NCBI RefSeq assembly: GCF_030678915.1
Contig: NZ_JAUUTZ010000018.1
Span: forward strand, 35,478-99,477
Reading direction: 5' to 3'
DNA from: Paracoccus wurundjeri
GTDB lineage: Bacteria > Pseudomonadota > Alphaproteobacteria > Rhodobacterales > Rhodobacteraceae
Length of the DNA stretch: 64,000 nucleotides
In this document: in pieces, positions 11,019 through 23,417 of the stretch
Position numbering within the stretch: position 1 is the stretch's first letter
Layout: each line of letters opens with the position of its first letter
The notes under the pieces: model-generated
The model's database searches: none
The model's input: the letters and a program-made list of their open reading frames with translations, nothing else
Told to the model about the DNA's origin: nothing
Made by a program: the position numbers and the translations under genes

Positions 11019-12422
11019 ATGATTCATTTCGACAACAGCTACGCCCGGCTGCCCCAAGGCTTCTTCGCACGGATCAACCCCACACCGGTACCGGAACCGG
11101 CGCTTATGGCGCTTAATGAAAAGCTGGCAGAGCGATTGGGGCTTGATGTCACATGGCTGCACAGTCCGGACGGCATTGCAATGCTGGCCGGGAATTCCCT
11201 GCCGGAAGGCGCGGAACCTATCGCCCAGGCCTATGCCGGGCATCAGTTCGGAGGCTTCGTGCCGCAGCTTGGTGACGGCCGCGCCGTGCTGCTGGGCGAG
11301 GTGGTGTCCCCGGACGGCGCACGGTTCGATCTTCAATTGAAGGGCAGCGGCAAGACCCCGTTCTCCCGGATGGGCGATGGCCGGGCATGGCTGGGGCCGG
11401 TGCTGCGCGAATATATCGTCAGCGAGTTCATGGCGGCCATGGATGTGCCGACCACCCGCGCCCTTGCCGCGGTGACGACCGGCGAGACGGTCTGGCGCGA
11501 TGATGGTTTGCCGGGCGCGGTTCTGACACGGGTAGCGTCCAGTCATATCCGCGTGGGCACGTTCCAGTATTTCGCGGTGCGCGGAAACGAAAGCGCCCTG
11601 AGCGCCCTGACCGACCACGTCATCAAACGGCATTACCCGCAGGTCTCGGGACCCCTGGAACTGCTGGATCAGGTCGTTGGACGGCAGGCGGAAACGATCG
11701 CAAAATGGATGGCGCTGGGGTTCATCCATGGCGTGATGAACACTGACAACATGGCGATTTCAGGCGAAACGATAGATTACGGTCCATGCGCTTTTATGGA
11801 TATTTATCATCCTGATACGGTGTTTTCATCGATAGATCAGATGGGGCGCTATGCCTGGGCGAACCAGCCGCAGATCGCGGTCTGGAATCTTGCGCAGCTC
11901 GCCACCTGCCTGATTCCCCTGATGGGAGGTCGCGACAAGGCCATCGAGGCCGCGACCCAGTCCGTTCACCGCTTCGCGCCATTGTATCAAGACGCGTGGC
12001 TGCGTGAATTCGGCGCAAAACTGGGTCTTGCCGACCCGGAAGAAAAGGATCGCGAACTGGCGGAACGCCTGCTGACCATCATGGCCAGGCAGAAGGCGGA
12101 TTTCACGAGGGTTTTCCACGGCCTTTCCGACTCTTCCGCACGCGATGAATTCACCGAGCCGGCGGCATTTGACGAATGGGCCACTAGCTGGCGTTCCTGC
12201 CATCCGGATCCGGATCTCATGGTAAAGGCCAATCCGGCGCGTATCCCGCGGAATCACCGGATCGAGCAGGTAATTGCCGCAGCCGTGGCAGGTGATCACG
12301 TACCGTTCGAGACGCTGTGCGATGCGGTCACCCATCCCTGCGAAACCCGTTCCGAATGGGATGAGTTTGCCCTGCCCCCAAACCCGGACGAGGCCGTCAG
12401 GCAAACCTTTTGCGGAACCTGA
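11019..12422 (+). CDS. selO: SelO/YdiU family protein adenylyltransferase
   Basis: SelO is a pseudokinase-fold enzyme that transfers AMP to protein Ser/Thr/Tyr residues and is linked to redox stress. The 467-residue protein begins [20 protein letters not shown] and has [21 protein letters not shown] (glycine-rich nucleotide loop). The catalytic segment contains HGVMNTDNM at 237-245 and the metal-binding Asp253 in DYGPCAFMD. The C-terminus ends TFCGT, a Cys where eukaryotic SelO carries selenocysteine. The ATG at 11019 follows AACAGGAG. It is slightly shorter than the E. coli protein (about 480 residues). Confidence 0.92.
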   Translation: MIHFDNSYARLPQGFFARINPTPVPEPALMALNEKLAERLGLDVTWLHSPDGIAMLAGNSLPEGAEPIAQAYAGHQFGGFVPQLGDGRAVLLGEVVSPDGARFDLQLKGSGKTPFSRMGDGRAWLGPVLREYIVSEFMAAMDVPTTRALAAVTTGETVWRDDGLPGAVLTRVASSHIRVGTFQYFAVRGNESALSALTDHVIKRHYPQVSGPLELLDQVVGRQAETIAKWMALGFIHGVMNTDNMAISGETIDYGPCAFMDIYHPDTVFSSIDQMGRYAWANQPQIAVWNLAQLATCLIPLMGGRDKAIEAATQSVHRFAPLYQDAWLREFGAKLGLADPEEKDRELAERLLTIMARQKADFTRVFHGLSDSSARDEFTEPAAFDEWATSWRSCHPDPDLMVKANPARIPRNHRIEQVIAAAVAGDHVPFETLCDAVTHPCETRSEWDEFALPPNPDEAVRQTFCGT

Positions 12423-12536
12423 TGCAGCGGCGATTGGCGTAATTCCGGAGGAAGAATTGATCGCGCATCGCCATGCAAGGTTCTCTTTAATCCTTTTGCG
12501 AGATAAATCAGTATTAAGTACAGAGAAGGCCGACAC

Positions 12537-13217
12537 GTGTTAAGACTGGCCAGTTACAATCTTCACAAATGCCGCGGCCTGACCGGACCGCATGCGCCCG
12601 CGCGCAATCTTGCGGTTATCCGCGATCTCGCCCCGGATATCATCGCCCTGCAAGAGGCCGACTTCCGCCTTGGCACCCGGCCCGAGGCCCTGCCCCGCGC
12701 GATGATCGAACGGGAAACCGGGTTGATTCCGGCGGATTTCAACGGAACAGGCGGGAATTCGCTGGGCTGGCACGGTCAAACCATCCTGATGCGACCAGAA
12801 CTCGCCGGGGCTGCCACGCTGCGCCGGCTTCCTTTGCCGGGGCTTGAACCGCGGGGCGCGATTGCGTTGCGTCTGCCCGGGTTCACAGTCGTGGGGCTGC
12901 ATCTGGGCCTTGCCCGATCCTCCCGCCGTGCGCAGCTTGCCAGGATATCGGAAAAGCTGAGACGGCTCCCGTCGGAACATGCGGTCATGATGGGCGATTT
13001 CAACGAATGGCGCGATGACCGGGGCTTCGAGCCGATCGAGGATTTCCGGATTCTCGCTCCGGGTCCGTCATATCCTGCCCCCCTGCCACGTCTTAAACTC
13101 GATCGATTTGCCGTTACCCCGGGAATTGAGGTCAAGGATAGCGGGGTCTTCTCGGAAAAATATGCGCCCGAAGCCTCGGACCATCTGCCGATCTGGATCG
13201 ACATCCAGCTGCCATGA
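12537..13217 (+). CDS. Endonuclease/exonuclease/phosphatase family protein
   Basis: The 226-residue protein has the EEP fold: LRLASYNLHKCRG at the start, IIALQEADFR with the metal-binding Glu, MMGDFNEW with the catalytic Asp-Asn, and SDHLPI with the catalytic His near the end. Relatives include DNA repair nucleases, phosphodiesterases and lipid phosphatases; the substrate cannot be told from sequence. There is no signal peptide. The start is GTG at 12537, with GAAGG 8 bases upstream. The 114-base gap after selO is AT-richer than the genes and probably holds a promoter. Confidence 0.85.
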   Translation: MLRLASYNLHKCRGLTGPHAPARNLAVIRDLAPDIIALQEADFRLGTRPEALPRAMIERETGLIPADFNGTGGNSLGWHGQTILMRPELAGAATLRRLPLPGLEPRGAIALRLPGFTVVGLHLGLARSSRRAQLARISEKLRRLPSEHAVMMGDFNEWRDDRGFEPIEDFRILAPGPSYPAPLPRLKLDRFAVTPGIEVKDSGVFSEKYAPEASDHLPIWIDIQLP

Positions 13218-15938
<2,721 letters not shown>

Positions 15939-15961
15939 GTAATACCGCGATAACCATAGAC

Positions 15962-15997
15962 AAAAGGGCCACCGCGATCCGTCGCGATGGCCCTTTT
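15962..15997. terminator. Bidirectional terminator between the TakP-like gene and ftsY
   Basis: A 16-base stem (AAAAGGGCCACCGCGA / TCGCGATGGCCCTTTT) with one mismatch and a 4-base loop is followed by T-rich sequence on the plus strand and four Ts on the minus strand. It lies between two convergent genes, 24 bases after one stop and 31 before the other. Confidence 0.85.
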
Positions 15998-16027
15998 TCT
16001 TTGTCGCGCCGACGCAATATCGAAGGA

Positions 16028-17059
16028 TTACAGCCCTACTAAAGCGCGGGCGAATTCTTCCGGTTCGAATGCATCCAGATCCTCGATTTGTTCGCCGACG
16101 CCAATCGCGTGGATCGGCAGCCCGAAACGATCCGCGAGCGCGACCAGAACCCCGCCCCGCGCGGTTCCATCCAGCTTGGTCATCACCAGTCCCGAAACAT
16201 CGGCAAGTTTCCGGAAGGTCTCGACCTGATTGAGGGCGTTCTGGCCAGTCGTCGCATCCAGCACCAGCAGGGTATTATGCGGCGCATCCGGATCTTTCTT
16301 GCGGATCACCCGAACGATCTTGGCCAATTCCTCCATCAGATCCTGACGGTTCTGCAATCGTCCCGCCGTGTCGATCATCAGCAAATCCGCGCCATCGGCT
16401 TCGGCCTTCGTCATCGCGTCGAACGCAAGGCTTGCCGGATCCGAACCCTGCGCCGCGACCATGACGGGCACCCCGGCGCGTTCTCCCCAGATCTGCAACT
16501 GCTCGACCGCCGCCGCCCGGAACGTATCCCCTGCGGCAATCACCACAGATTTTCCCGCCGCCTTGAACTGGCTGGCAAGCTTGCCGATCGTCGTGGTTTT
16601 TCCCGCGCCGTTCACACCGACTACCAGCACCACCTGCGGTTTCTTCGAATATAGCGGCAGAGGGCGCGCGACCGGCGTCATGATCCGGGTTATTTCGGCG
16701 GCCAGCAATTCCTTAAGCTCGGTCGAGGACATGCGGCGCCCCATCCGACCCTCGGCGATATTGGCAGTGATCCGCATGGCGGTTTCGACGCCAAGATCGG
16801 TCTGAACCAGCATATCCTCGAGCTCTTCCAGCATCTCGTCGTCAAGCGCCCGGCGCGGTTCTGCCGCCTGCGCTTCCGGCCGGTTAAAGAGCCGCCCCAC
16901 CAATCCGGTCGGCGGCGTCGCCGGAGCAGGCTCTACCTGCCGGTCTTCTGCGTCTTCCGAATCTCCGGGGACCTCCTCGCCGACAATATCGTCCAGGCCC
17001 TCGCCGATTTTCGAGGAAGAGCGGGTCAGCCGCTCACGCAGTTTCGAGAAAAACGACAT
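16028..17059 (-). CDS. ftsY: Signal recognition particle receptor FtsY
   Basis: FtsY docks ribosome-SRP complexes at the inner membrane during cotranslational insertion. The 343-residue protein begins SFFSKLRERLTRSSSK, an amphipathic start that may bind membrane. It then has a short acidic stretch (about residues 20-50), an N domain from about 70, and the G domain with GVNGAGKTTTIGKLA, DTAGR and TKLDGTARGG. The acidic A domain is much shorter than in E. coli, as is usual in alphaproteobacteria. It is 151 bases downstream of pgi on the same strand. Confidence 0.96.
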   Translation of the reverse strand: MSFFSKLRERLTRSSSKIGEGLDDIVGEEVPGDSEDAEDRQVEPAPATPPTGLVGRLFNRPEAQAAEPRRALDDEMLEELEDMLVQTDLGVETAMRITANIAEGRMGRRMSSTELKELLAAEITRIMTPVARPLPLYSKKPQVVLVVGVNGAGKTTTIGKLASQFKAAGKSVVIAAGDTFRAAAVEQLQIWGERAGVPVMVAAQGSDPASLAFDAMTKAEADGADLLMIDTAGRLQNRQDLMEELAKIVRVIRKKDPDAPHNTLLVLDATTGQNALNQVETFRKLADVSGLVMTKLDGTARGGVLVALADRFGLPIHAIGVGEQIEDLDAFEPEEFARALVGL

Positions 17060-17144
17060 ATCCGCATCCTTTCCGTCCGCCCGACCCTAATCCCTTGCGT
17101 CGTCCGCGAAAAGGTCGTGCCGGCGGGAAGACACTCCAGGACGG

Positions 17145-17173
17145 CTTCTTATTCACGAAAATATCCTTGGGGG
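17145..17173 (+). repeat. Dispersed intergenic repeat, copy 2
   Basis: CTTCTT, then ATTCACGAAAATATCCTTGGGGG. It shares the AAATA-CCT-GGGG core with the copies at 9856, 53170 and 63830, and lies between ftsY and pgi. Confidence 0.5.
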
Positions 17174-17209
17174 AAATTCCGTATGAGATTTGGGGCGAAC
17201 AGCCTTCAT

Positions 17210-18820
17210 TCAGTCGCGCATTTCACGGAACAGCCCGGCCAGATGTTCGGTCGAAGCATCATGCCCCGGCGCGGACTCGCCTTTCAGCAAAGGCTCCACC
17301 TGCAGCGCCAGTTCCTTGCCCAGTTCGACGCCCCATTGATCGAAACTGTTGATACCCAGAATGACGCCTTCGACAAAAACCCGATGCTCATACAGCGCCA
17401 CGATCTGGCCAAGCGCATAAGGCGTCAATTGCCCGATCAGCAGCGTGGTCGACGGGCGATTTCCGGGAAAGACGCGATGCCGGGCCTGACGCTCCAACTC
17501 TGTACCCTCCAGCCCCTTGGCGGCCATCAGGGCGCGCGCCTCATCCAGGCTGCGGCCGCGCATCAATGCTTCGGATTGCGCAAGACAATTTGCCGCAAGC
17601 AGAATATGGTGATGGGCCAGTTCATCCTCGTGCCCGCGCGCGGCAAGAATGAACTCGCAGGGGACCGTCGATGTTCCCTGATGGATCAGTTGATAGAACG
17701 CATGCTGACCGTTGGTTCCCGGTTCGCCCCAGACCACAGGACCGGATGGCATGGCCAGATCGCTGCCGTCCATCGCCACGCCTTTGCCATTCGATTCCAT
17801 CTCGAGCTGTTGCAGATAGGCAGGCAGCCGCAGCAGACGGTTGTCATAAGGCAGCACGGCCCGGGTCGGATAGCCGCAGATCTGATGATGCCAGATCCCG
17901 ACAAGCGCCAGCAGGACCGGCAGGTTCTGCGTAAGCGGAGCAGATCGGAAATGCGCATCCATCGCCGCGCCACCGGCCAGAAATTCATCGAACCTCTCTG
18001 GCCCGATCGCCAGCATCAATGACAGGCCGATCGGGCCCCAGACGGAATAGCGCCCGCCGACCCAATCCTCGAAACCGAAAACGCGGGTTTCATCGATCCC
18101 GAACTCCGCCGTCTTGTCCATGGCCGAGGACAGCGCGGCGAATTGCGCCGCCGGATCGGCGACGGTACGCGCCATCCAATCGCGCGCGGTGCGGGCATTG
18201 GTCATCGTCTCGATCGTGGTGAAAGTCTTCGAGGCGACGATCACCAGCGTCGTCTCCGGGTCCAGCCCCTTCAGGGTATCGTGGATATCCGCGCCATCCA
18301 CATTGCTGACGAAATGCGTCCACGGGCCATCATGATACGGCGCAAGGGCAAGGGTCGCCATATAGGGTCCAAGATCCGACCCGCCTATGCCGATATTCAC
18401 GATATCCGTAATCCTGCCGCCCTGCCCCTTGAAAGAGCCCGAGCGGACATCGCGGGCAAAAGCCTGCATCCGTGCGTGGGTATCGCGCAGGGCGGGCATC
18501 ACGTCCTGCCCGTCTACATTCACGCTGCCGTCAAGATTGCGCAAGGCGGTGTGCAGCACGGCTCTGCCTTCGGTCTCGTTGATCTTCCGGCCCGTGAACA
18601 TCGCCTCGCGCCGCGCCTCGACTCCGGCGCTTGCGGTCAGTTCCAGCAGCAGATCGCGCGCCTGCGCATCAATCATTGTCTTGGACCAGTCGAAAACCAG
18701 GCCATCCGCTTTGGTGCAAAAATTCGTCGCGCGATCAGGATCGGCAGTGAACAGGTCGGGAATACGTGTCGCTCCCTGCATCCTGCGATGGGATTTCAGC
18801 CGGTTCCAGATGTCCTGCAT
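17210..18820 (-). CDS. pgi: Glucose-6-phosphate isomerase
   Basis: Pgi interconverts glucose 6-phosphate and fructose 6-phosphate. The 536-residue protein has [16 protein letters not shown], the phosphate-binding [13 protein letters not shown], and the C-terminal signature [17 protein letters not shown] with the catalytic Lys at its end. It is the last gene of a zwf-pgl-pgi unit, 9 bases after pgl. With Entner-Doudoroff metabolism, Pgi mainly returns fructose 6-phosphate to glucose 6-phosphate for Zwf. Control is probably from the zwf promoter and its LacI-type site. Confidence 0.97.
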   Translation of the reverse strand: MQDIWNRLKSHRRMQGATRIPDLFTADPDRATNFCTKADGLVFDWSKTMIDAQARDLLLELTASAGVEARREAMFTGRKINETEGRAVLHTALRNLDGSVNVDGQDVMPALRDTHARMQAFARDVRSGSFKGQGGRITDIVNIGIGGSDLGPYMATLALAPYHDGPWTHFVSNVDGADIHDTLKGLDPETTLVIVASKTFTTIETMTNARTARDWMARTVADPAAQFAALSSAMDKTAEFGIDETRVFGFEDWVGGRYSVWGPIGLSLMLAIGPERFDEFLAGGAAMDAHFRSAPLTQNLPVLLALVGIWHHQICGYPTRAVLPYDNRLLRLPAYLQQLEMESNGKGVAMDGSDLAMPSGPVVWGEPGTNGQHAFYQLIHQGTSTVPCEFILAARGHEDELAHHHILLAANCLAQSEALMRGRSLDEARALMAAKGLEGTELERQARHRVFPGNRPSTTLLIGQLTPYALGQIVALYEHRVFVEGVILGINSFDQWGVELGKELALQVEPLLKGESAPGHDASTEHLAGLFREMRD

Positions 18821-18829
18821 GTCTACCTC

Positions 18830-19507
18830 TTATTCCGCCCAATGCACCGTGGCCTGATCCAGAAAGGCCCGGATCGGTGCCTCGGCCGGATCGAGCTTCT
18901 GCGCACGCTCAAGAGCCTCCCGTTTTTCCGGACCCATGATCAAGACGTGAATGTGAAATGCCTTCGACAGGACCGGCCGGGTCAGGGTGATGCGCGGCTC
19001 TTCCGCGCCTTCCGAGCGGATCGGCAGTAACGGCGGCGCGTCGCTGGCCAAAGCCTCGGTCAGACGGTCAGAACCGGGAAACAGGCTGGCCGTATGCATA
19101 TCGTTCCCCATGCCCAGCAGCGCGACGGTGATCGGCAGATGCGGAGCAAGAGATTCACCAAGTTTCCCGAGAGCGTCATCGGGCAGCGGATCGCCGGTAT
19201 AGAGATCGATGTAATTCGCCGCCGCCGCCTTGTCCTTCAGCAGATACCGCCGCAACAGGCGACCGTTCGAGCGTTTATGCTCGCCATCCACCCAACGCTC
19301 ATCGCCCAGAAAAACCGTCACCCGGTCCCAGTCCAGATCGGTGCCGCTGAGTGTCTCGAAAACCTGAATGGGCGAAGTGCCGCCCGGCACGCAAAGCGTG
19401 GCTGTTTCGCTGTTGCGCAGATGTTGCCCAAGCTGCGACGCCAGCCGATCGGCCAATGACAGCGCAAGCATCTCGCGGTCGGGATATTCCTTGAAATCCA
19501 TGCTCAT
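18830..19507 (-). CDS. pgl: 6-phosphogluconolactonase
   Basis: Pgl hydrolyses 6-phosphogluconolactone made by Zwf. The 225-residue protein fits the DevB/Pgl type of the NagB-like fold: LCVPGGTSPIQVFETL near residue 45, VTVFLGDERWVDGEHKRSN, and LLGMGNDMHTASLFPGS. Its ATG overlaps the zwf stop codon (ATGA), with GGAGGGAG about 9 bases upstream inside zwf, so translation is coupled. An ATG two codons later is a less likely start. Confidence 0.95.
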   Translation of the reverse strand: MSMDFKEYPDREMLALSLADRLASQLGQHLRNSETATLCVPGGTSPIQVFETLSGTDLDWDRVTVFLGDERWVDGEHKRSNGRLLRRYLLKDKAAAANYIDLYTGDPLPDDALGKLGESLAPHLPITVALLGMGNDMHTASLFPGSDRLTEALASDAPPLLPIRSEGAEEPRITLTRPVLSKAFHIHVLIMGPEKREALERAQKLDPAEAPIRAFLDQATVHWAE

Positions 19508-20955
19508 GCGCGAATCTCCCTCCATCTTCGGTTATCGCGATGCATCAGGCGCAGGGATTCCTCGGGCCCGCTTGAACCCGCGTCATAGGGTTCAGGGCGC
19601 GCCTTGCTATCATCCCATGCCTCTATGATCGGGTCAGTCCATGCCCATGCGGCCTCGACCTCGTCACCGCGCATGAACAGGGTCTGGTCGCCACGGATCA
19701 CATCCATGATCAGTCGCTCGTAAGCATCGGGCATATCGCCCCCCTCCGGGCCAAGAGCCTCTGCGAAGGTCATATCCAGCGGAACCTGCACCAGGCGCAT
19801 CCCGCCCGGTCCGGGCTCTTTTATCATCACCTTTAGATTCATGCCATCATTCGGTTGCAACCGGATCACCAGTTCATTGGCTTTCGGTCCGCTGGACATG
19901 TCAAAGATCGAATGCGGCGGTTCCTTGAAAGTGATCGCGATTTCGCTGGTGCGCGCGCGCAGTTTCTTGCCGGTGCGCAGATAGAAAGGCGTGCCCTGCC
20001 ATCTCCAGTTCGAGATTTTCACCTTCATGGCGACATAGCTTTCGGTACGGGATTCGGGATCTTCCGCATCCTCAAGATAGCCCGACGAATCCTCGTCCGC
20101 CTGATATTGCCCGCGAACGATATCGTCCGGTTCCACCGGTTCAAGCGCCCGGATGACCTTCAGTTTCTCATCCCGTACGGCATCGGGATCGAAATGATAA
20201 GGCGGTTCCATCGCAATCAGGCAAAGAAGCTGCATCATATGGTTCTGAACCATGTCCCGCATCGCGCCCGATTTGTCGTAATAGGCCCCGCGCCCGCTGA
20301 CGCCCACCGTCTCGGCAACTGTGATCTGAACATGGTCGATGAACTGTGCGTTCCAAAGCGGTTCGAACAGGATATTGGCGAAACGCACGACCATCAGGTT
20401 CTGCACCGTTTCCTTGCCCAGATAATGGTCGATGCGATAAATCTGCTGCTCGCTGAAATGCTGGGCCAGCATCGCGTTCAATGCGCGCGCCGACTCGAGA
20501 TCGCGGCCAAAGGGTTTCTCCACGACGATCCGGCTACCCTCATCGGCAATCTTGTGGCTATGCAACCGTTCGGCCAGATCACCGAACAAGGAAGGCGCGA
20601 CCGAGAAATAAAAGGCATGGATCGCACCTTTGCGCATCCGGGATTTGAGTTCGTTCCAACCGTCTGTGCCCTTGGCATCGATAGCCGTATAACCCAGCAA
20701 TTCCAGGAATTTCGTCAGGTTCGGGTCGGTTTTCTTCACTCCTGTGAATTCGACAATCGCCCCGGCGATCTCATTGCGGAAGGCCTTGTCGTCCTGCCGG
20801 GTTCTCGCCGCACCGATAATCCGCGACGTTTCGGGTATCTGGCCCGCCACAAAGCGGCGGAACAGACCCGGGAATATCTTGCGATGCGACAGATCACCGG
20901 TAGCACCGAAAATCACGAGGTCGAAATCCTCGACCGGAATGACGCGCGAAACCAT
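19504..20955 (-). CDS. zwf: Glucose-6-phosphate 1-dehydrogenase
   Basis: Zwf oxidises glucose 6-phosphate with NADP+, the entry to the Entner-Doudoroff and oxidative pentose phosphate routes. The 483-residue protein has the N-terminal nucleotide motif LVIFGATGDLSHRKIFPGL, the active-site signature RIDHYLGKETVQN with its catalytic His and Lys, and FRTGKKL-type substrate contacts (FYLRTGKKLRARTSE). The ATG at 20955 is chosen because AAGGAGG lies 5-6 bases upstream; earlier in-frame starts lack this. It heads zwf-pgl-pgi. Confidence 0.97.
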   Translation of the reverse strand: MVSRVIPVEDFDLVIFGATGDLSHRKIFPGLFRRFVAGQIPETSRIIGAARTRQDDKAFRNEIAGAIVEFTGVKKTDPNLTKFLELLGYTAIDAKGTDGWNELKSRMRKGAIHAFYFSVAPSLFGDLAERLHSHKIADEGSRIVVEKPFGRDLESARALNAMLAQHFSEQQIYRIDHYLGKETVQNLMVVRFANILFEPLWNAQFIDHVQITVAETVGVSGRGAYYDKSGAMRDMVQNHMMQLLCLIAMEPPYHFDPDAVRDEKLKVIRALEPVEPDDIVRGQYQADEDSSGYLEDAEDPESRTESYVAMKVKISNWRWQGTPFYLRTGKKLRARTSEIAITFKEPPHSIFDMSSGPKANELVIRLQPNDGMNLKVMIKEPGPGGMRLVQVPLDMTFAEALGPEGGDMPDAYERLIMDVIRGDQTLFMRGDEVEAAWAWTDPIIEAWDDSKARPEPYDAGSSGPEESLRLMHRDNRRWREIRA

Positions 20956-20991
20956 GCTATCCTCCTTGTCACCGGCAGATGCCATATCTCT

Positions 20992-21005
20992 TGTTAGCGA
21001 TAACA
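20992..21005. promoter_or_regulatory. LacI-type operator upstream of zwf
   Basis: TGTTAGCGATAACA is a 14-base near-perfect palindrome with a central CG, the usual form of a LacI-family operator. It lies 37-50 bases before the zwf start. A close relative, TGTTAGCGAAAACA, precedes fbaB. In Rhodobacter a LacI-family regulator, CceR, controls such genes; that it binds here is inference. Confidence 0.6.
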
Positions 21006-21015
21006 GCAATGTTTT

Positions 21016-21555
21016 TCAACCTTTCAGAGCGCGACTCAATCGCGGTAAACGGCTGCGTTTAAGCATTTCTGCAATCGTCATATCCCCACCCATTCTTGCG
21101 GCCTTGTCGCGCACGGACTGAACAGTCAAGGCAACCGCGGCTGGATCGGCGGTATGCAAATCCAGCAGGAACGCGTCGGGATGAATCGCCCGTAAGTCAA
21201 GCCGTTCCATCATTCTGCGCGGAAAATCCCGCAGATTGGCCGTCACGATCAGGGATGCCCCACCTGCCAGCGCGGCCTCGATCACATGGCGATCGGCGGG
21301 ATCGGGTAGTTCCAGATCAATGACGCGGTTTCCGTCATCCGGCATCGCGGATGCGGGAAAACGAGCTTGCAGCAATGCGATCTCGGCCCCGGCGATCTGT
21401 TCCTGCTCGGCACTCAAGCGGGCAGCAGCATGCCGCCATTCCGCAAGTATCCGTTCAGACCATAGCGGCTGATACAGGCCCGGCCCGGCAAGATCGATCA
21501 GGATCTCGCGCAGAATCGTCGGGAACAGGATATTCGCGTCCAGAACGGCTTTCAT
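21016..21555 (-). CDS. PIN-domain protein (PIN_3-like, VapC superfamily)
   Basis: The 179-residue protein begins MKAVLDANILFPTILREILI, with the first PIN acidic residue at Asp6, and continues with LPDPADRHVIEAALAGGAS and LIVTANLRDFP, the usual last core strand of PIN ribonucleases. Where many PIN domains read VTxDxD, this one has ANLRD, so the third acidic position is shifted or changed. The ATG overlaps the stop of the RlmI-like gene (ATGA). No antitoxin-like gene is adjacent, so it may be an RNA-processing enzyme and not a toxin. The ATG at 21555 is used because the fold starts there. Confidence 0.82.
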   Translation of the reverse strand: MKAVLDANILFPTILREILIDLAGPGLYQPLWSERILAEWRHAAARLSAEQEQIAGAEIALLQARFPASAMPDDGNRVIDLELPDPADRHVIEAALAGGASLIVTANLRDFPRRMMERLDLRAIHPDAFLLDLHTADPAAVALTVQSVRDKAARMGGDMTIAEMLKRSRLPRLSRALKG

Positions 21556-22748
21556 CCGTCCAGCCGGAAAAACAGCGCCTTCAGGTAGCCGGTCTCGGCC
21601 AATTGCGGCAAAATCGGGTGATCGGGGCCCGCCTGTCCGGCATGGATCAATACCCCGCGCCGCCCGCCTCGACCGATACCCCGGGCACTCACATTGCGGA
21701 ACTGGGTCAGGTCGGCAGCATGGCTGCAACTGCACAGAACCAAATAACCACCCGGGGCGACCAAAGGCGCGGCCAGCTTCGCCACCCGTTCATAGGCCCG
21801 CAGCCCAGCGTCCAACGCCGATTTCGAGGGTGCGAATGCAGGGGGATCGCAGACCACCAGATCAAAGCGGCGTCCCTCTTCGGCCATCTGCTCCATGGCT
21901 TTGAAAGCATCCGATTGCATGATCTCCAACCGGTCACCCATATCCATCAGCCCGGCGCCGCCCACGGCCAGTTCCAATGCCGTCGCGCTGCCATCGATAC
22001 AAGTGGCCCGCGCCGCGCCCGCAGCCAAAGCCGCCAGCCCAAATCCGCCGACATGGCTGAACACGTCCAGCATCTCTGCGCCCTGCGCCAGTTTCTGCGC
22101 AAAGGCCTGGTTCGGACGCTGGTCATAAAATAACCCGGTCTTCTGGCCGCCCATCAGGTCCGCCAGATAAGTCGCGCCGTTCATCCTGACCGGAACAGGA
22201 GCGTCGGGGGCCGTGCCCAGCAAAACCTCCATCCGCTCTTCCAGCCCTTCCAGCGACCGGGCCCGCCCCTGCCCGTTCAGGATCACCGATGTAACACCCG
22301 CAATATCGGCGATGGCATCGGCTAGATCCGCCGCCATCCTGTCCGCCCATGCCGCATTGGGCTGCATGACGGCCGCATCCCCGAATCTATCCACGATCAA
22401 CCCGGGAAGCCCGTCCGCCTCGGCATGGATCAACCGGTAGAAAGGGGCGTCGTAAAGCCGTTCCCGCATCTGCAATGCCCGGCGCAGGCGCGCCCGCAAC
22501 CAATCGCCATCGATCTGCGCAGCAGGATCGGCATCCATAACCCGCGCCACGATTTTCGAATGCGGATTCACTGTCACCAACGCCATCGGCCGCCGCTCGG
22601 CATCCTCCAGCACGGCAAAGCCGCCCGGCTCCAGGTTCCGCGTACGCCGGTCCAGCACCGCCTCATCGGCAAAGACCCAGGGGAAGCCGTGACGGATCGC
22701 CTGCGGCTTCGATTTCGGGCGCAGGCGGAGGACGGGTAATTCGCTCAT
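21552..22748 (-). CDS. RlmI-like class I rRNA (cytosine-C5) methyltransferase
   Basis: The 398-residue protein has an N-terminal PUA-like domain (LRLRPKSKPQAIRHGFPWVF), a central EEHEE-type region, and a Rossmann methyltransferase domain with MLDVFSHVGGFGLAAL for S-adenosylmethionine, VVCDPPAFAPSK (the DPPxF motif) and VLCSCSHAADL carrying the likely catalytic Cys. This is the architecture of RlmI, which methylates 23S rRNA; the exact target is inferred from family only. The start at 22748 has AAAGGA about 10 bases upstream. It is divergent from gpt and overlaps the PIN gene by 4 bases. Confidence 0.85.
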   Translation of the reverse strand: MSELPVLRLRPKSKPQAIRHGFPWVFADEAVLDRRTRNLEPGGFAVLEDAERRPMALVTVNPHSKIVARVMDADPAAQIDGDWLRARLRRALQMRERLYDAPFYRLIHAEADGLPGLIVDRFGDAAVMQPNAAWADRMAADLADAIADIAGVTSVILNGQGRARSLEGLEERMEVLLGTAPDAPVPVRMNGATYLADLMGGQKTGLFYDQRPNQAFAQKLAQGAEMLDVFSHVGGFGLAALAAGAARATCIDGSATALELAVGGAGLMDMGDRLEIMQSDAFKAMEQMAEEGRRFDLVVCDPPAFAPSKSALDAGLRAYERVAKLAAPLVAPGGYLVLCSCSHAADLTQFRNVSARGIGRGGRRGVLIHAGQAGPDHPILPQLAETGYLKALFFRLDG

Positions 22749-22829
22749 GGCATAAAATCCTTTCGTGGACGGTCTGGCACGATGCCGCGATACGCACAAG
22801 ACGGGCCGGACGCCACATGGCAGATAGCT

Positions 22830-22858
22830 TTGCCTTTCACGTCGCAAGGATATTATAC
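22830..22858 (+). promoter_or_regulatory. Possible gpt promoter
   Basis: TTGCCT, a 17-base spacer and TTATAC lie about 75 bases before the gpt start in the divergent gap with the RlmI-like gene. Only a candidate by resemblance to sigma-70 consensus. Confidence 0.3.
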
Positions 22859-22931
22859 GGTACGAATCCGGTTTATCCGGAACCCGTAAAGATGCACAGA
22901 CCGGAACCGACGACAATCAAGGAGAACGAGA

Positions 22932-23417
22932 ATGGACCGCTTGCCCCACGAAAAGGGTTTCCACGTGAGCTGGGATCAGTTGCACCGCGACGCACGCGCC
23001 CTTGCCTGGCGGCTTGACGGAACGGATTGGCGCGCCGTTGTGGCCGTGACCCGTGGCGGGCTGGTTCCGGCCATGATTGTGGCGCGGGAACTGGATATCC
23101 GCACCATCGACACCATCAGCGTCAAATCCTATCTCAGGCAGGAACAGGGCGGGATTCAGGTGCTGAAACATCCCGACAAAGAGCTGATGGGAGATGGCGA
23201 CGGAATATTGGTCATCGACGATCTTGTCGATTCCGGCCGTACGCTGGAACTTGTTCGCGAGATGTATCCAAAGGCGCATTTCGGCACGGTATACGCCAAA
23301 CCCAAGGGCAAAGGCGTTGTGCAGACCTATGTAACCGAGGTCAGTCAGGACACCTGGATCTTCTTTCCCTGGGATATGGCGCTGCAATATGTGCAGCCCT
23401 ATCGCGGCGAGGACTGA
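22932..23417 (+). CDS. gpt: Xanthine (guanine) phosphoribosyltransferase
   Basis: Gpt salvages xanthine and guanine to their nucleotides with PRPP. The 161-residue protein has the PRPP-binding motif [15 protein letters not shown] near residue 90, [20 protein letters not shown] early on, and the C-terminal [10 protein letters not shown] loop typical of the Gpt type. AAGGAG lies 7 bases upstream of the ATG. Length agrees with the family (about 152-165). Confidence 0.93.
   Translation: MDRLPHEKGFHVSWDQLHRDARALAWRLDGTDWRAVVAVTRGGLVPAMIVARELDIRTIDTISVKSYLRQEQGGIQVLKHPDKELMGDGDGILVIDDLVDSGRTLELVREMYPKAHFGTVYAKPKGKGVVQTYVTEVSQDTWIFFPWDMALQYVQPYRGED

Noticed and set aside
15951..15965. CCGCGATAACCA after the TakP-like gene as a LacI-type site
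   Set aside because: Only one half matches, and it lies at a gene end beside a terminator.
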